Part shown: piece after piece, positions 1 through 12,561 of the stretch | Layout: every line of letters begins with the position of its first letter | Position numbering within the stretch: position 1 is the stretch's first letter | Assembly (NCBI RefSeq): GCF_006376685.1 | Contig: NZ_VEWL01000003.1 | Location: 341,727 to 405,726 of the forward strand | Origin: Ochrobactrum teleogrylli | Lineage (GTDB): Bacteria; Pseudomonadota; Alphaproteobacteria; Rhizobiales; Rhizobiaceae | Length of the DNA stretch: 64,000 bases | Direction of reading: 5' to 3' | Notes under the pieces: generated by a model | The model's input: the letters and a program-made list of their open reading frames with translations, nothing else | What the model was told of the DNA's origin: nothing | Database searches by the model: none | Made by a program: the position numbers and the translations under genes

Positions 1-451
1 TGACGCAGGCCTGACGGGCCGCAAGATCATCGTCGACACTTACGGCGGTGCGGCTCCGCATGGCGGCGGCGCATTCTCCGGCAAGGACACCACCAAGGTT
101 GACCGCTCGGCTGCCTATGCAGCGCGTTATCTGGCCAAGAATGTCGTGGCGGCAAATCTTGCAGACCGCTGCACGATCCAGCTTGCCTACGCCATCGGCG
201 TTGCGCAGCCGCTTTCGGTCTATGTCGATCTGCACGGCACCGGCAAGGTTGCGGAATCCGCTGTTGAAGAAGCGCTGCGTGAAGTGATGGACCTGTCGCC
301 GACCGGCATCCGCAAGCATCTCGACCTCAACAAGCCGATCTATGCCAAGACTTCGTCTTACGGTCATTTTGGCCGCAAGCCGGGCCGTGACGGTTCCTTC
401 TCCTGGGAGAAGACCGACCTCACCAAGGCACTCAAAGCGTCTGTCGCTTAA
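1..451 (+). CDS. metK: S-adenosylmethionine synthase, C-terminal part (5' end outside window)
   Basis: MetK makes S-adenosylmethionine from methionine and ATP in the cytosol. The reading frame is already open at base 2 and stops at 449-451. The visible ~149 residues include [22 protein letters not shown] and [14 protein letters not shown], which are signature segments of the central and C-terminal MetK domains. The end YGHFGR...FSWEKTDL is also typical. The N-terminus, promoter and any SAM riboswitch lie outside the window. A palindromic repeat follows and trmB comes next on the same strand. Identification is secure; the gene is cut only by the window edge. Confidence 0.95.
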   Translation, partial: DAGLTGRKIIVDTYGGAAPHGGGAFSGKDTTKVDRSAAYAARYLAKNVVAANLADRCTIQLAYAIGVAQPLSVYVDLHGTGKVAESAVEEALREVMDLSPTGIRKHLDLNKPIYAKTSSYGHFGRKPGRDGSFSWEKTDLTKALKASVA

Positions 452-509
452 AGCCTGTTCCAAAAGTTGCATCACAGACCGCTTGGCGTTATGTGTCCTG
501 CAAATATCA

Positions 510-590
510 AAGAGCGCGGTCTAAAGCATTTCCAGCAAAAGTGCGAAGCGGTTTTGCGTCGGATAATGCGTCAAGATTGACCGCGCTCTT
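510..590. repeat. Palindromic intergenic repeat (copy 1), nested inverted repeats
   Basis: Perfect 12-bp arms AAGAGCGCGGTC (510-521) and GACCGCGCTCTT (579-590) enclose a core beginning AGCATTTCCAGCAAAAG and ending GGATAATGC. The core recurs, diverged or inverted, at 1376-1422, 4003-4049 and 10030-10074. It lies between metK and trmB and could end metK transcription or stabilise its 3' end. It resembles the small intergenic mosaic/palindromic elements described in rhizobia (RIME-like), but family membership is not verified. Confidence 0.7.
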
Positions 591-612
591 CGCTTATTCT
601 GACGGATAAAAC

Positions 613-1314
613 ATGACCGAAGAAACCCATCCTCTGCGCGGTGCCGGAAACTTTTTTGGCCGTCGTCACGGCAAGCCGCTGCGCAGCCATCAGCGGAACC
701 TGTTCGAGGACCTTCTGCCCGAGCTGAAGCTCGACCTTGCCAAGCCTGCGCCGCAGGATCTGCGCGCGTTGTTCCCCGTCGCGGTTGACGCGGTGCGCAT
801 GGAAATCGGCTTTGGTGGCGGCGAACATCTTCATCATGAAACGGGCCGCTATCCGCAGACAGGCTTCATTGGCGTCGAGCCTTTCGTCAACGGCATGGCC
901 AAGATGCTGGCGGCGCTCGATCAGGAGCTGCGTCCCAATATGCGGCTCTACGATGAAGATGCGACGGCGGTTCTCGACTGGCTGCCGGATGCATCGCTGA
1001 CCGGTATCGACCTGTTTTATCCCGATCCGTGGCACAAGCGCCGCCACTGGAAGCGCCGTTTTGTCAGCGACGCCAATCTGGATCGTTTTGCCCGCATTTT
1101 GAAACCCGGCGCAAAATTCCGCTTCGCGTCGGATATCGAGCATTATGTGAACTGGACGCTGCAACATTGCCGCCGTCACGATGCTTTTGACTGGCAAGCG
1201 GAAGGTCCGGCGGACTGGAACGACGCCTATGAAGGGTGGCCCGGAACGCGTTATGAAGCGAAGGCCTTCCGCGAGGGCCGCAAGGCTGCCTATCTGACAT
1301 TTATCCGACGTTGA
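613..1314 (+). CDS. trmB: tRNA (guanine-N7-)-methyltransferase
   Basis: TrmB methylates G46 of tRNAs to m7G using SAM. The 233-residue protein has the Rossmann SAM-binding start [10 protein letters not shown] (near residue 60), the [13 protein letters not shown] segment, and the family's catalytic region [18 protein letters not shown] (near 135-152), where the DPWxKxRHxKRR signature is intact. The C-terminal [19 protein letters not shown] segment is also typical. The start at 613 has only a weak ribosome site (ACGGATAAAAC). Location immediately downstream of metK, the SAM producer, is functionally sensible. A hairpin and a repeat follow. Confidence 0.95.
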   Translation: MTEETHPLRGAGNFFGRRHGKPLRSHQRNLFEDLLPELKLDLAKPAPQDLRALFPVAVDAVRMEIGFGGGEHLHHETGRYPQTGFIGVEPFVNGMAKMLAALDQELRPNMRLYDEDATAVLDWLPDASLTGIDLFYPDPWHKRRHWKRRFVSDANLDRFARILKPGAKFRFASDIEHYVNWTLQHCRRHDAFDWQAEGPADWNDAYEGWPGTRYEAKAFREGRKAAYLTFIRR

Positions 1315-1320
1315 AATTCT

Positions 1321-1359
1321 AGAGCGGTTCCGATCATAACGGTATCGTGGAACCGCTCT
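1321..1359 (+). terminator. Hairpin after trmB
   Basis: AGAGCGGTTCC (1321-1331) pairs perfectly with GGAACCGCTCT (1349-1359), starting six bases after the trmB stop codon and followed by TCTATCTGTTTTT. It is a plausible rho-independent terminator, although the T-run is delayed. It may also be the flank of the adjacent palindromic repeat copy. Confidence 0.5.
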
Positions 1360-1375
1360 ATCTATCTGTTTTTAC

Positions 1376-1422
1376 GCATTATCCTGCGCAAAATCGCTGC
1401 GCACTTTTGCTGGAAATGCTCT
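1376..1422. repeat. Palindromic intergenic repeat core (copy 2, inverted)
   Basis: The reverse complement begins AGCATTTCCAGCAAAAGTG and ends with GGATAATGC, matching the core of the copy at 510-590 with only a few differences but in opposite orientation. It lies between the trmB hairpin and the rimP promoter. Confidence 0.65.
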
Positions 1423-1437
1423 AGACAGAAGCGGGAC

Positions 1438-1466
1438 TTGAAAAAATCCGCTTCCGCTGGTATATA
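1438..1466 (+). promoter_or_regulatory. Probable sigma70 promoter of the rimP-nusA-infB operon
   Basis: TTGAAA (1438-1443) and TATATA (1461-1466) are separated by exactly 17 bp. It is the only strong promoter-like pair in the trmB-rimP gap and lies upstream of the leader terminator at 1490-1523, so the operon would have a leader of roughly 105 nt. Confidence 0.6.
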
Positions 1467-1489
1467 ACTCTCAAATTCTTGGTCGAACG

Positions 1490-1523
1490 AACAAGAGTGG
1501 GTCCGTCCGGTCCCGCTCTTTTT
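1490..1523 (+). terminator. Intrinsic terminator in the rimP leader (possible attenuator)
   Basis: AAGAGTGGG pairs with CCCGCTCTT (9 bp including one G-T pair) around a 10-nt loop, directly followed by TTTTTT. It lies after the promoter and about 55 nt before the rimP start, so it would stop transcription before the operon unless read through. Leader terminators upstream of rimP/nusA are known in enterobacteria; homology of this one to them is not claimed. Confidence 0.6.
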
Positions 1524-1577
1524 TGTTACTTAGAGCCAGGAAACAGAGGTTTTTCGACCCCTTCGAGAGGTTCAGAG

Positions 1578-2237
1578 TTGACGGAACAGGTTCAGGCAAA
1601 CGAAGCAGAGACGCCAATCGTGGCTGTGGATGAGCGCATCATTCGCGAAACGGGCATCGACGCGAAAGTGGCAGGCATTGTGGAGCCGGTCCTCAATACG
1701 CTCGGCTTCCGTCTGGTGCGCGTGCGTCTTTCCGGCCTCAATGGCCAGACCTTGCAGATCATGGCCGAGCGTCCCGATGGCACGATGACCGTTGACGATT
1801 GCGAGCTGGTCAGCCGTACCGTCGCGCCGGTGCTCGACGTCGAAGATCCGATCAGCGGCAAATATCATCTGGAAATCTCGTCGCCGGGCATCGATCGTCC
1901 GCTGGTGCGCAAGTCGGACTTCGCCGACTGGGCAGGCCATATCGCCAAGGTAGAGACTTCTATCGTGCATGAAGGCCGCAAGAAGTTCCGCGGTCGTATC
2001 GTGCTGGGCGATGCCGAGACGGTGGTGATCGAAAGCGATCAGGTGTCTTACGGCAACGAACCGGTCGTGCGCATTCCCTTCGATGTGATTTCGGATGCGC
2101 GTCTGGTCCTCACCGACGATCTGATCCGCGATGCGCTGCGCAAGGACAAGGCCCTTCGTGAAGGCCGCATCCCCGGAGACGATCTGGGCGATGCGCCGGA
2201 AGAAGCGGCGACAGAAGATACGGCTGACGAGAAATAA
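1578..2237 (+). CDS. rimP: Ribosome maturation factor RimP
   Basis: RimP assists maturation of the 30S subunit. I place the start at the TTG at 1578 (AGAGG eight bases upstream), giving 219 residues beginning [12 protein letters not shown]; this matches Brucella RimP as I recall it. An ATG frame extending to 1479 would run through the leader terminator and is rejected. The conserved N-domain ([17 protein letters not shown]), the DDCELVSR segment and the SSPGIDRPL loop joining the two domains are present. The C-terminal tail is acidic. It is the first gene of rimP-nusA-ylxR-infB, a standard arrangement. Confidence 0.93.
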   Translation: MTEQVQANEAETPIVAVDERIIRETGIDAKVAGIVEPVLNTLGFRLVRVRLSGLNGQTLQIMAERPDGTMTVDDCELVSRTVAPVLDVEDPISGKYHLEISSPGIDRPLVRKSDFADWAGHIAKVETSIVHEGRKKFRGRIVLGDAETVVIESDQVSYGNEPVVRIPFDVISDARLVLTDDLIRDALRKDKALREGRIPGDDLGDAPEEAATEDTADEK

Positions 2238-2303
2238 GCCGACGAAAAAAGTTTCAGGCATTCGGCGCAAGGAGAAGCCGGGTGCGACACCAAGGAGAGA
2301 CCT

Positions 2304-3929
2304 ATGGCAGTCAGTGCTAACAGGCTGGAGCTTCTGCAGATCGCCGATGCGGTCGCACGCGAGAAGTCGATTGACCGCGAGATCGTTCTTGCGGCCATGG
2401 CCGATGCGATCCAGAAGGCAGCGCGTTCGCGTTACGGTCAGGAAAGCAACATCCGCGCCGACATCAATGCGAAGTCGGGCGAGATCAAGCTTCAGCGTCT
2501 GCTCGAAGTGGTCGAGAATGTCGAAGACTACGCCACGCAGATTTCGCTGTTCACCGCACGCGACCGCAACCCGGATGCGCAGATCGGCGACTTCATCGCT
2601 GACCAGCTTCCGCCGATGGATTTCGGCCGTATTGCTGCCCAGTCCGCCAAGCAGGTCATCGTGCAGAAAGTGCGCGAAGCCGAGCGTGACCGCCAGTATG
2701 ACGAATACAAGGACCGCGTGGGCGAAATCGTCAACGGCACTGTGAAGCGCGTCGAATATGGCAATGTGATTGTCGATCTGGGCCGTGGCGAAGCCATCGT
2801 GCGCCGTGACGAACTGATCCCGCGTGAAGCCTTCCGTTATGGTGACCGTATCCGCGCTTATGTTTACGACGTGCGTCGCGAACAGCGCGGCCCGCAGATT
2901 TTCCTGTCGCGCACCCATCCGCAATTCATGGCGAAGCTCTTCACCATGGAAGTTCCGGAAATCTATGACGGCATCATCGAGATCAAGTCGGTCGCCCGTG
3001 ATCCGGGTTCGCGCGCCAAGATCGCCGTGGTTTCGCGCGATGCGTCCATCGATCCGGTCGGTGCCTGCGTTGGTATGCGTGGTTCGCGTGTTCAGGCGGT
3101 TGTGGCTGAACTGCAGGGCGAAAAGATCGACATCATTCCGTGGTCGCCGGATGCGGCTTCCTTCATCGTCAACGCGCTTCAGCCTGCTGAAGTTGCCAAG
3201 GTTGTTCTCGATGAAGATGCGGAACGTATTGAAGTTGTCGTCCCGAATGACCAACTATCACTTGCGATCGGTCGTCGCGGCCAGAATGTCCGCCTCGCAT
3301 CGCAGCTCACCGGTTGGGACATCGACATTCTGACGGAGGACGAAGAGTCCGAACGTCGTCAGAAGGAATTCACCGAGCGTTCGAACCTGTTCATGGAAGC
3401 CCTCGACGTTGACGAAATGGTCGGTCAGGTTCTGGCTTCCGAAGGCTTCGCCTCGATTGAAGAACTGGCTTATGTCGAGCCGGGCGAAATCGCATCCATC
3501 GACGGTTTCGATGACGATACCGCTTCTGAAATCCAGCAGCGTGCCCGTGAATATCTGGATCGCCTCGAAGGTGAACTGGATGCGCGCCGCAAGGAACTCG
3601 GCGTCGAAGACGAACTGCGTGAACTGCCGAACCTCACCACCGCCATGCTGGTTGCTGTCGGTGAAGACGGTGTGAAGTCGATTGAAGACTTTGCAGGTTA
3701 CGCTGTTGACGATCTCGTCGGCTGGCGTGAGCGCAAGGATGGCGACACTGTCGCTCATAGCGGCATTCTCTCGTCCTTCGATGTTTCGCGCGTCGATGCC
3801 GAACAGATGATCCTGACTGCCCGCCTCAAGGCTGGCTGGATCACGGAAGAAGAGCTGGCAGCAGCCGCTCAGGAAGAAGCCGAAGCGGAAGTCGAGGCTG
3901 AAGCCGGTGAAGAAGAAGCTGCTTCGTAA
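2304..3929 (+). CDS. nusA: Transcription termination/antitermination protein NusA
   Basis: NusA binds RNA polymerase and modulates pausing, termination and antitermination. The 541-residue protein shows the N-terminal RNAP-binding domain ([19 protein letters not shown]), an S1 domain near 135-200 ([25 protein letters not shown]), two KH domains ([16 protein letters not shown] and [17 protein letters not shown]) and two C-terminal acidic repeats near 360-500, then a Glu/Ala-rich tail. The start has AAGGAGAGACCT upstream. Length and domain order are normal for alphaproteobacteria. The gene sits 66 bp after rimP. Confidence 0.96.
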   Translation: MAVSANRLELLQIADAVAREKSIDREIVLAAMADAIQKAARSRYGQESNIRADINAKSGEIKLQRLLEVVENVEDYATQISLFTARDRNPDAQIGDFIADQLPPMDFGRIAAQSAKQVIVQKVREAERDRQYDEYKDRVGEIVNGTVKRVEYGNVIVDLGRGEAIVRRDELIPREAFRYGDRIRAYVYDVRREQRGPQIFLSRTHPQFMAKLFTMEVPEIYDGIIEIKSVARDPGSRAKIAVVSRDASIDPVGACVGMRGSRVQAVVAELQGEKIDIIPWSPDAASFIVNALQPAEVAKVVLDEDAERIEVVVPNDQLSLAIGRRGQNVRLASQLTGWDIDILTEDEESERRQKEFTERSNLFMEALDVDEMVGQVLASEGFASIEELAYVEPGEIASIDGFDDDTASEIQQRAREYLDRLEGELDARRKELGVEDELRELPNLTTAMLVAVGEDGVKSIEDFAGYAVDDLVGWRERKDGDTVAHSGILSSFDVSRVDAEQMILTARLKAGWITEEELAAAAQEEAEAEVEAEAGEEEAAS

Positions 3930-4270
3930 GAAGCGCTGAAAGTTCTGGAGCCGCATGGGTTCTTACGTCTGAAGCAATTCAGGCGTAAGCTGTGCGGCTT
4001 CAAGCATCTCCAGCAAAACTGCGCAACGGTTTTGCGCCCGGAGATGGGGAAACGGGTCTCATCTGCCGGATTCGGTCAGTCGGATCGGGTTTCAGTGGGC
4101 CTTGGACCACGTTTCGGGTTGTGGCGAAGCCCCGGCTCTGGTACAGCGCCACGCGTTGCGTTTGATATGTCGGGGAGGTTCCAAACCGCCCGATTTGAGA
4201 ACATAACGGCGGAAGCGTTGCCAGTTTTGAAGTTGAGTACAAGTCCGTATATGGCAGAGCGGGAGTTTGC
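3930..4270 (+). other. nusA-ylxR intergenic region with hairpin and repeat (341 bp)
   Basis: A long hairpin (about 3949-4000) pairs AGCCGCA with TGCGGCT and, inside it, CTTACGTCTGA with TCAGGCGTAAG. It is followed at once by a palindromic repeat copy (4003-4049). No T-run follows, so read-through into ylxR-infB or RNA processing is likely. From 4050 to 4270 I see no convincing gene; an 84-codon open frame starting at 4032 has no support. Confidence 0.5.
4003..4049. repeat. Palindromic intergenic repeat core (copy 3)
   Basis: It begins AGCATCTCCAGCAAAACTG, contains GGTTTTGCGC and ends GGAGATGGG. It is a diverged relative of the copy at 510-590, with compensating changes that keep the outer arms GCATCTCC/GGAGATG paired. 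That compensation suggests the folded form is what is maintained. Confidence 0.6.
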
Positions 4271-4885
4271 GTGGAGCAGGATATGAATGACAGAACCTGT
4301 ATCGTCACGCGCGAAAGCGGTTCTGCCGATGACATGATCCGCTTTGTGGCAGGGCCAGACGGTTCCGTCGTGCCGGACTTGAAAAGAAACCTGCCAGGCA
4401 GGGGATGCTGGGTCAAGGCCGAGCGCCGTCTGGTGGATGAAGCGATCAAGCGCAAGCTTTTTGCGCGGGCGCTGAAGGAAGGCGTGAAGCCGCAGGACGA
4501 TCTTGGCGCGCTGGTCGACCAGCTGCTGACGAAATCCGCTCTCGGCAGTCTGGCTTTGGCGCGCAAGGCAGGCGCCGTGGTAACCGGCTCGACCAAGGTG
4601 GATCAGGCGATCCGCACGGGCGCGGCGGCCATGGTGCTGCATACCAAGGAAGCCGCAGCCGATGGCGTGCGCAAGCTTGATCAGGCAAGGCGCGCCGTGG
4701 TGCATCTGGATGGCCCCGATATCCCGGCCTTCACCCTTTTTACGGGAGAAGAAATGGATTTGGCATTTGGGGGCGGAAATGTGATACATGCAGCCGTGCT
4801 TGAAGGAAAGGCGGCTGTCGGGTTCGTTCAGCGGGCGCAATTGCTGCATCGCTATCGCGGTGAAAGCGCAACGAATTCGAATTAG
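4271..4885 (+). CDS. ylxR: YlxR-type RNA-binding protein (DUF448) with L7Ae-like second half
   Basis: The N-terminal ~85 residues are a YlxR domain (RTCIVTRESG...IRFVAGPDG...NLPGRGCWVKAERRLVDEA). The second half (SALGSLALARKAGAVVTGSTKVDQAIRTGAA) resembles an L7Ae/YlxQ-like RNA-binding fold. In alphaproteobacteria the two are commonly one polypeptide, whereas Bacillus has separate ylxR and ylxQ genes in its nusA-infB operon. B. subtilis YlxR was reported as an RNase P modulator; the role here is inferred only. GTG at 4271 has GGGAG six bases upstream; ATG at 4283 is an alternative start. Confidence 0.88.
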   Translation: MEQDMNDRTCIVTRESGSADDMIRFVAGPDGSVVPDLKRNLPGRGCWVKAERRLVDEAIKRKLFARALKEGVKPQDDLGALVDQLLTKSALGSLALARKAGAVVTGSTKVDQAIRTGAAAMVLHTKEAAADGVRKLDQARRAVVHLDGPDIPAFTLFTGEEMDLAFGGGNVIHAAVLEGKAAVGFVQRAQLLHRYRGESATNSN

Positions 4886-4944
4886 AGCGTAATCCCGGAG
4901 GCTGGCAGGTCTCACACCGGATTGGGCGTAGAAGTGGATGACTG

Positions 4945-4985
4945 GAGCATTATCCAACCCGACCAGGTCGCGTTGGATAATGCTC
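4945..4985 (+). repeat. Perfect 14-bp inverted repeat in the infB leader
   Basis: GAGCATTATCCAAC (4945-4958) and GTTGGATAATGCTC (4972-4985) form a strong hairpin with a 13-nt loop, 38 nt before the infB start. A second short hairpin, GCGGC/GCCGC, lies between it and the ribosome site AAGGAA. There is no T-run, so this looks like a structured leader or repeat rather than a terminator. Confidence 0.6.
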
Positions 4986-5023
4986 GAGTAGAGCGGCCGG
5001 AGCCGCGAAGGAAACGGAACGTA

Positions 5024-7840
<2,817 letters not shown>

Positions 7841-7848
7841 TAGCTTTG

Positions 7849-7882
7849 GCCGGACCGTCCGACAGGGGCGGTCCGGCTTTTT
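7849..7882 (+). terminator. Rho-independent terminator after infB
   Basis: GCCGGACCG (7849-7857) pairs perfectly with CGGTCCGGC (7869-7877), followed by TTTTT. It starts nine bases after the infB stop codon and ends the rimP-nusA-ylxR-infB unit, so rbfA-truB probably has its own promoter. Confidence 0.85.
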
Positions 7883-7884
7883 AG

Positions 7885-7972
7885 AGCATAATCAGACCGG
7901 AGTGAAACGAGGATCGGTAAGATTATGCTTGAAATAGAAAAGCATTGAGCGCCGATCTGATTCATTCAGATC
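7885..7972. repeat. Paired inverted repeats between infB and rbfA
   Basis: AGCATAATC (7885-7893) pairs with GATTATGCT (7921-7929), and GATCTGA (7954-7960) pairs with TCAGATC (7966-7972). The composite is bounded by AGAGC and GCTCT, as in other palindromic repeats of this window, but the inner sequence differs from the 510-590 family. Confidence 0.45.
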
Positions 7973-8113
7973 GAAACGCGCTCTAATGCCCGGTTCCGAG
8001 GGTCTGACTCCCATCTGAATTGTGGTAAGTTACGCCCATAATTTTCAAGCCGTGTCGTCGGACTGCCTGAGAGGCTGAACGTCGGTCGATGGCTGTTCAT
8101 CGAGGATTTAGCT

Positions 8114-8563
8114 ATGGCACGTTCCCCGGACCCAAAAGGCTCAGGCGGTCTTTCGCAGCGCCAGCTTCGCGTTGGCGAACAGGTGCGTCATGCATTGGCG
8201 CAATTGCTCCAGCGCAATGAAATCCGTGACGATCTGATCGAGCGCACTGTCATTTCCGTTTCGGAAGTGCGCATGTCGCCCGACCTGAAGATCGCCACCT
8301 GTTTCATCATGCCGCTTGGCAATGTTGACCCGCAGTCTATCGTCAAGGCTTTGGCCGCCAACGCGAAATTCATTCGCGGACGCATGGCGCCAGTCCTTGG
8401 CCAGATGAAATACATGCCGGAGTTCCGCTTTCGCTCCGACACGAGTTTCGACAATTTTTCGAAGATCGACGCACTTCTGCGTTCGCCGGAAGTGGCGCGC
8501 GATCTTGCGCATAACGATGAAGACGCTGGCGAGGATGAAACCTCCCGCAATGGAGACAAATAA
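8114..8563 (+). CDS. rbfA: Ribosome-binding factor A
   Basis: RbfA is a cold-shock-type 30S maturation factor. The 149-residue protein carries the KH-like core: [19 protein letters not shown] at the N-terminus, then [18 protein letters not shown] and a C-terminal [28 protein letters not shown] lies upstream of ATG 8114. It is separated from infB by a terminator and repeats, and from truB by only three bases, so rbfA and truB are co-transcribed. Confidence 0.95.
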   Translation: MARSPDPKGSGGLSQRQLRVGEQVRHALAQLLQRNEIRDDLIERTVISVSEVRMSPDLKIATCFIMPLGNVDPQSIVKALAANAKFIRGRMAPVLGQMKYMPEFRFRSDTSFDNFSKIDALLRSPEVARDLAHNDEDAGEDETSRNGDK

Positions 8564-8566
8564 AGC

Positions 8567-9541
8567 ATGGCAAGACGGGGTAAGAAAAAAGGCCGTCCGG
8601 TTTCCGGTTGGGTTATTTTCGACAAGCCGAAAGGTATGGGATCGACCGAAGCGGTCTCGAAGATCAAGTGGCTGTTCAACGCCGAGAAGGCCGGTCATGC
8701 CGGCACACTCGACCCGCTCGCATCCGGCATGCTGCCGATTGCTTTGGGTGAGGCCACTAAGACCGTGCCTTATGTCATGGACGGAACCAAGGTCTATCGT
8801 TTCACGGTGACCTGGGGCGAGGAACGCTCGACCGACGATCTGGAAGGACAGCCGACGAAGACCTCCGACAAGCGTCCGTCGCGTGAAGAGGTTGAGGCCC
8901 TGCTGCCGAACTATACCGGCCTCATTTCGCAGATCCCGCCGCAGTTCTCCGCCATCAAGATCGACGGTGAACGCGCCTATGATCTCGCCCGTGAAGGCGA
9001 AACGGTGGAGATTCCGGCACGCGAAGTCGAGATCGACCGTCTGGAAATCGTCGAATTCCACGACGACAACCGCACCTCGTTCGAGGTCGAGTGCTCCAAG
9101 GGCACCTATGTGCGTTCGCTGGCGCGCGATATGGGCCGCGATCTTGGCTGCTTTGGTCATATTTCCGAACTGCGCCGCATCGAAGTCGCCCCGTTCACGG
9201 AAGAAGACTTTGTCACGCTCTCGGAACTGGAAGCCGTCTGGCCGCCGCTGCCGCCGAAAGACGAGGATGGCAATGTGCTCGAACCCGCGCCGCGCCGCGA
9301 TTTTTCTGGCCTCGATGCTCTGGTGATCGATACGGGCGCCGCGCTCGATTGTCTGCCGCAGGTTCCGCTGACCGACGATCAGGCGCAACGCGTTCGCCTC
9401 GGCAATCCAGTTATCCTGCGTGGTCGCGATGCCCCGCTGGAAGCGGACGAAGCGTGCGTCACGGCACGCGGAAAACTGCTCGCCATCGGCTATATCGAGC
9501 ATGGTCAGTTCAAGCCGAAGCGAGTTTTCACTGCTACCTAA
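8567..9541 (+). CDS. truB: tRNA pseudouridine(55) synthase
   Basis: TruB converts U55 in the T-loop of tRNAs to pseudouridine. The 324-residue protein has the catalytic aspartate in [15 protein letters not shown] (Asp49), the motif [22 protein letters not shown], and the [13 protein letters not shown] segment. The C-terminus ends [14 protein letters not shown]. It directly follows rbfA with no room for a separate promoter. Confidence 0.96.
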   Translation: MARRGKKKGRPVSGWVIFDKPKGMGSTEAVSKIKWLFNAEKAGHAGTLDPLASGMLPIALGEATKTVPYVMDGTKVYRFTVTWGEERSTDDLEGQPTKTSDKRPSREEVEALLPNYTGLISQIPPQFSAIKIDGERAYDLAREGETVEIPAREVEIDRLEIVEFHDDNRTSFEVECSKGTYVRSLARDMGRDLGCFGHISELRRIEVAPFTEEDFVTLSELEAVWPPLPPKDEDGNVLEPAPRRDFSGLDALVIDTGAALDCLPQVPLTDDQAQRVRLGNPVILRGRDAPLEADEACVTARGKLLAIGYIEHGQFKPKRVFTAT

Positions 9542-9714
9542 AAAGTCCTCGCAATTGGCGGGGCGTATTTGATGCTGGTATTCTTGCCGTTTTTGCACTA
9601 TATGCCCCAACAGCGATCCCGCAGAAATGCAGATCAGATCGTGTAAGTTGGCCCGCGCTGGACGACATCCCGGCCTGGGCGTCTGTTTTTCCTCTCATCA
9701 AGAAAGGGTTTACG

Positions 9715-9984
9715 ATGTCGATTACTGCTGAGCGCAAGCAAGCACTTATCAAGGAATACGCCACCAAGGAAGGCGACACCGGTTCTCCTGAAGTACAGGT
9801 TGCCGTTCTTTCCGAGCGTATCGCCAACCTCACCGAACACTTCAAGGGCCACAAGAATGACAATCATTCGCGTCGCGGCCTTCTGAAGCTGGTTTCGCAG
9901 CGCCGCCGTCTTCTTGACTATGTCAAGGGCGTGGACGCAGCGCGCTACCAGGCGCTGATCAGCCGTCTTGGCCTGCGCCGTTAA
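9715..9984 (+). CDS. rpsO: 30S ribosomal protein S15
   Basis: S15 binds 16S rRNA early in 30S assembly. The protein has 89 residues with the full family pattern: [37 protein letters not shown], and [28 protein letters not shown] lies upstream of ATG 9715. The order truB-rpsO-pnp is the usual bacterial arrangement; here a strong terminator separates rpsO from pnp. Confidence 0.97.
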   Translation: MSITAERKQALIKEYATKEGDTGSPEVQVAVLSERIANLTEHFKGHKNDNHSRRGLLKLVSQRRRLLDYVKGVDAARYQALISRLGLRR

Positions 9985-9992
9985 CGGTAAAT

Positions 9993-10027
9993 CGGGCGAC
10001 GTGATGAACGTCGCCCGTTTGATTTTT
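9993..10027 (+). terminator. Rho-independent terminator after rpsO
   Basis: CGGGCGACGT (9993-10002) pairs with ACGTCGCCCG (10008-10017) around a 5-nt loop, followed by TTTGATTTTT. It begins nine bases after the rpsO stop codon. Confidence 0.88.
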
Positions 10028-10299
10028 AAAGCATTCCCAACAAGAGCGCGAAGCGGTTTGCGTAGGGTAATGCGGAGAAACAGAGAATAGGGCATATGCC
10101 CTTATTTCCCGCCCCGGACGAAACAAGGCCGGATCGGGTTGCCCGAGAGCCGAAAAGGCTCATGACTTGGACCCGTCATGGGGCAGGATTGCAGGTAGTT
10201 CGCTCTCCCCCGAGCTCCCCGTTGTCTTGCCCGTGGCCCGTCCGCCAACCACGGAGATGCCTTAGCGCCTGGCGCGGCGTCTCCCTATGAGGACAAGAT
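10028..10299 (+). other. pnp leader with repeat copy 4 and ribosome-site hairpin
   Basis: The stretch starts with a diverged palindromic repeat (10030-10074, AGCATTCCC...GGGTAATGC). Near the gene, GGAGATGCC pairs with GGCGTCTCC at about 10254-10284, ending roughly five bases before the pnp ribosome site GAGGA. Such 5' hairpins could take part in PNPase autocontrol, which in E. coli acts through the pnp leader; that is inference here. No gene is supported in this gap. Confidence 0.5.
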
Positions 10300-12441
10300 A
10301 TGTTCAATACCCACAAAGTGGAAATCGAATGGGGCGGTCGTCCGCTCACGCTCGAAACCGGCAAGATCGCGCGTCAGGCTGACGGTGCAGTTCTCGCAAC
10401 CTATGGCGAAACCGTCGTTCTGGCGACTGTCGTTTCTGCCAAGGAACCGAAGCCTGGTCAGGATTTCTTCCCGCTGACGGTCAATTATCAGGAAAAGACC
10501 TATGCTGCCGGCAAGATCCCGGGCGGTTTCTTCAAGCGTGAAGGTCGTCCGAGCGAAAACGAAACCCTCGTTTCGCGCCTGATCGACCGTCCGATCCGTC
10601 CGCTCTTCGTCGATGGCTACAAGAACGACACGCAGGTTGTTCTGACCGTTGTTCAGCACGATCTCGAAAACAACCCCGACGTCCTGTCGATGGTTGCAGC
10701 TTCCGCAGCACTGACCCTTTCCGGCGTTCCTTTCATGGGCCCGATCGGTGGTGCGCGCGTTGGTTACATCAACGGCGAATATGTTCTGAACCCGAATATC
10801 GACGAAATGCCGGAATCGAAGCTCGATCTGGTTGTTGCCGGTACGGCTGATGCCGTGCTGATGGTTGAATCGGAAGCGCAGGAACTTTCCGAAGAAGTCA
10901 TGCTCGGCGCCGTCGTTTTCGGCCAGAAGAGCTTCCAGCCGGTGATCGACGCGATCATCAAGCTTGCTGAAGTTGCTGCCAAGGAACCGCGCGACTTCCA
11001 GCCGGAAGACCTGTCGGACCTCGAAGCCAAGATGCTGGCCGTTGTGGAGAACGACCTGCGCGACGCTTACAAGATCACCGAAAAGCAGGCTCGTTACGTT
11101 GCTGTTGACGCTGCAAAGGCCAAGGCGAAGGCTCACTTCTTCCCTGAAGGCGTTGAAGAAACGGAATTCTCGGCTGAAAGCTTTGCGACTGTCTTCAAGC
11201 ACCTGCAGGCGAAGATCGTTCGCTGGAACATTCTCGACACGGGCAACCGTATCGATGGCCGCGACCTGAAGACCGTTCGTGCAATCGTTTCGGAAGTTGG
11301 CCTTCTGCCGCGCACCCACGGCTCGGCGCTGTTCACCCGCGGTGAAACGCAGGCGATCGTTGTTGCTACCCTCGGCACCGGCGAAGACGAACAGATGATC
11401 GATTCTCTGACCGGTACGTACAAAGAATCCTTCATGCTGCACTACAACTTCCCGCCATATTCGGTTGGTGAAACCGGCCGTATGGGTTCGCCGGGCCGTC
11501 GTGAAGTTGGTCATGGCAAGCTCGCATGGCGCGCTATCCACCCTATGCTGCCAGCTGCCGAACAGTTCCCTTACACGATCCGTTCGGTTTCCGAGATCAC
11601 CGAATCCAACGGTTCTTCCTCGATGGCGACCGTTTGCGGCACCTCGCTCGCTCTGATGGACGCCGGCGTTCCGCTTGCACGTCCGGTTGCCGGTATCGCC
11701 ATGGGCCTGATCAAGGAAGGCGAGCGTTATGCTGTTCTTTCCGATATTCTCGGCGATGAAGATCACCTCGGCGACATGGACTTCAAGGTTGCCGGTACTG
11801 AAAACGGCATCACCGCACTTCAGATGGACATCAAGATCGACGGTATCACCGAAGAGATCATGAAGGTCGCTCTGGAGCAGGCCAAGGGTGGTCGCATTCA
11901 TATTCTCGGCGAAATGAGCAAGGCTCTGTCCACGTCGCGTGAAGAACTCGGCGAATTCGCTCCGCGCATCGAAGTGATGAACATCCCGACCGACAAGATC
12001 CGTGATGTTATCGGTTCGGGCGGCAAGGTCATCCGCGAAATCGTGGAAAAGACCGGCGCCAAGATCAACATTGAAGACGACGGCACGGTGAAGATCGCTT
12101 CGTCGAACGGCAAGGAAATCGAAGCCGCCAAGAAGTGGATTCACTCGATTGTTGCTGAGCCGGAAGTCGGCGAAATCTACGAAGGCACAGTCGTCAAGAC
12201 CGCCGACTTCGGCGCTTTCGTGAACTTCTTCGGCCCGCGTGACGGTCTGGTTCACATCTCGCAGCTGGCTGCCGACCGCGTTGCCAAGACCACCGATGTG
12301 GTCAAGGAAGGCCAGAAGGTCTGGGTCAAGCTCATGGGCTTCGACGAACGCGGCAAGGTTCGCCTGTCGATGAAGGTCGTCGATCAGGAAACCGGCAAGG
12401 AAGTCGTAGTTGAAAAGAAGGCAGACGCAGACGCTGAATAA
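10300..12441 (+). CDS. pnp: Polyribonucleotide nucleotidyltransferase (PNPase)
   Basis: PNPase is the trimeric phosphorolytic 3'-5' exoribonuclease of RNA turnover. The 713-residue protein has two RNase PH domains (residues about 10-220 and 310-540), the active-site FFRREGRPSE-like segment here [24 protein letters not shown], and the second-domain [19 protein letters not shown] motif. A KH domain ([21 protein letters not shown], near 565) and an S1 domain ([22 protein letters not shown], near 625) follow. Length and order are normal. A terminator lies immediately downstream. Confidence 0.97.
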   Translation: MFNTHKVEIEWGGRPLTLETGKIARQADGAVLATYGETVVLATVVSAKEPKPGQDFFPLTVNYQEKTYAAGKIPGGFFKREGRPSENETLVSRLIDRPIRPLFVDGYKNDTQVVLTVVQHDLENNPDVLSMVAASAALTLSGVPFMGPIGGARVGYINGEYVLNPNIDEMPESKLDLVVAGTADAVLMVESEAQELSEEVMLGAVVFGQKSFQPVIDAIIKLAEVAAKEPRDFQPEDLSDLEAKMLAVVENDLRDAYKITEKQARYVAVDAAKAKAKAHFFPEGVEETEFSAESFATVFKHLQAKIVRWNILDTGNRIDGRDLKTVRAIVSEVGLLPRTHGSALFTRGETQAIVVATLGTGEDEQMIDSLTGTYKESFMLHYNFPPYSVGETGRMGSPGRREVGHGKLAWRAIHPMLPAAEQFPYTIRSVSEITESNGSSSMATVCGTSLALMDAGVPLARPVAGIAMGLIKEGERYAVLSDILGDEDHLGDMDFKVAGTENGITALQMDIKIDGITEEIMKVALEQAKGGRIHILGEMSKALSTSREELGEFAPRIEVMNIPTDKIRDVIGSGGKVIREIVEKTGAKINIEDDGTVKIASSNGKEIEAAKKWIHSIVAEPEVGEIYEGTVVKTADFGAFVNFFGPRDGLVHISQLAADRVAKTTDVVKEGQKVWVKLMGFDERGKVRLSMKVVDQETGKEVVVEKKADADAE

Positions 12442-12465
12442 GCCCTGCATCGCTTATGAAATCGG

Positions 12466-12492
12466 AAAGCGCGCCCTCGGGCGCGCTTTTTT
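12466..12492 (+). terminator. Rho-independent terminator after pnp
   Basis: AAGCGCGCC pairs with GGCGCGCTT around a short CTCGG-type loop, followed by TTTTTT. It lies 25 bases beyond the pnp stop codon. Confidence 0.88.
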
Positions 12493-12561
12493 GTTGTTTC
12501 ACGGGAATCATAGGGGTCGTGCGGACTTTTCGGATGCGATCTTGCGGGTTAAAGAACGATC

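Noticed and set aside
1572..3254. 560-codon open frame on the minus strand opposite rimP and nusA
   Set aside because: It mirrors the codon bias of two certain genes, has no recognisable domain and no ribosome site.
10285..12450. 721-codon open frame on the minus strand opposite pnp
   Set aside because: Same explanation; runs over the pnp terminator region and has no family features.
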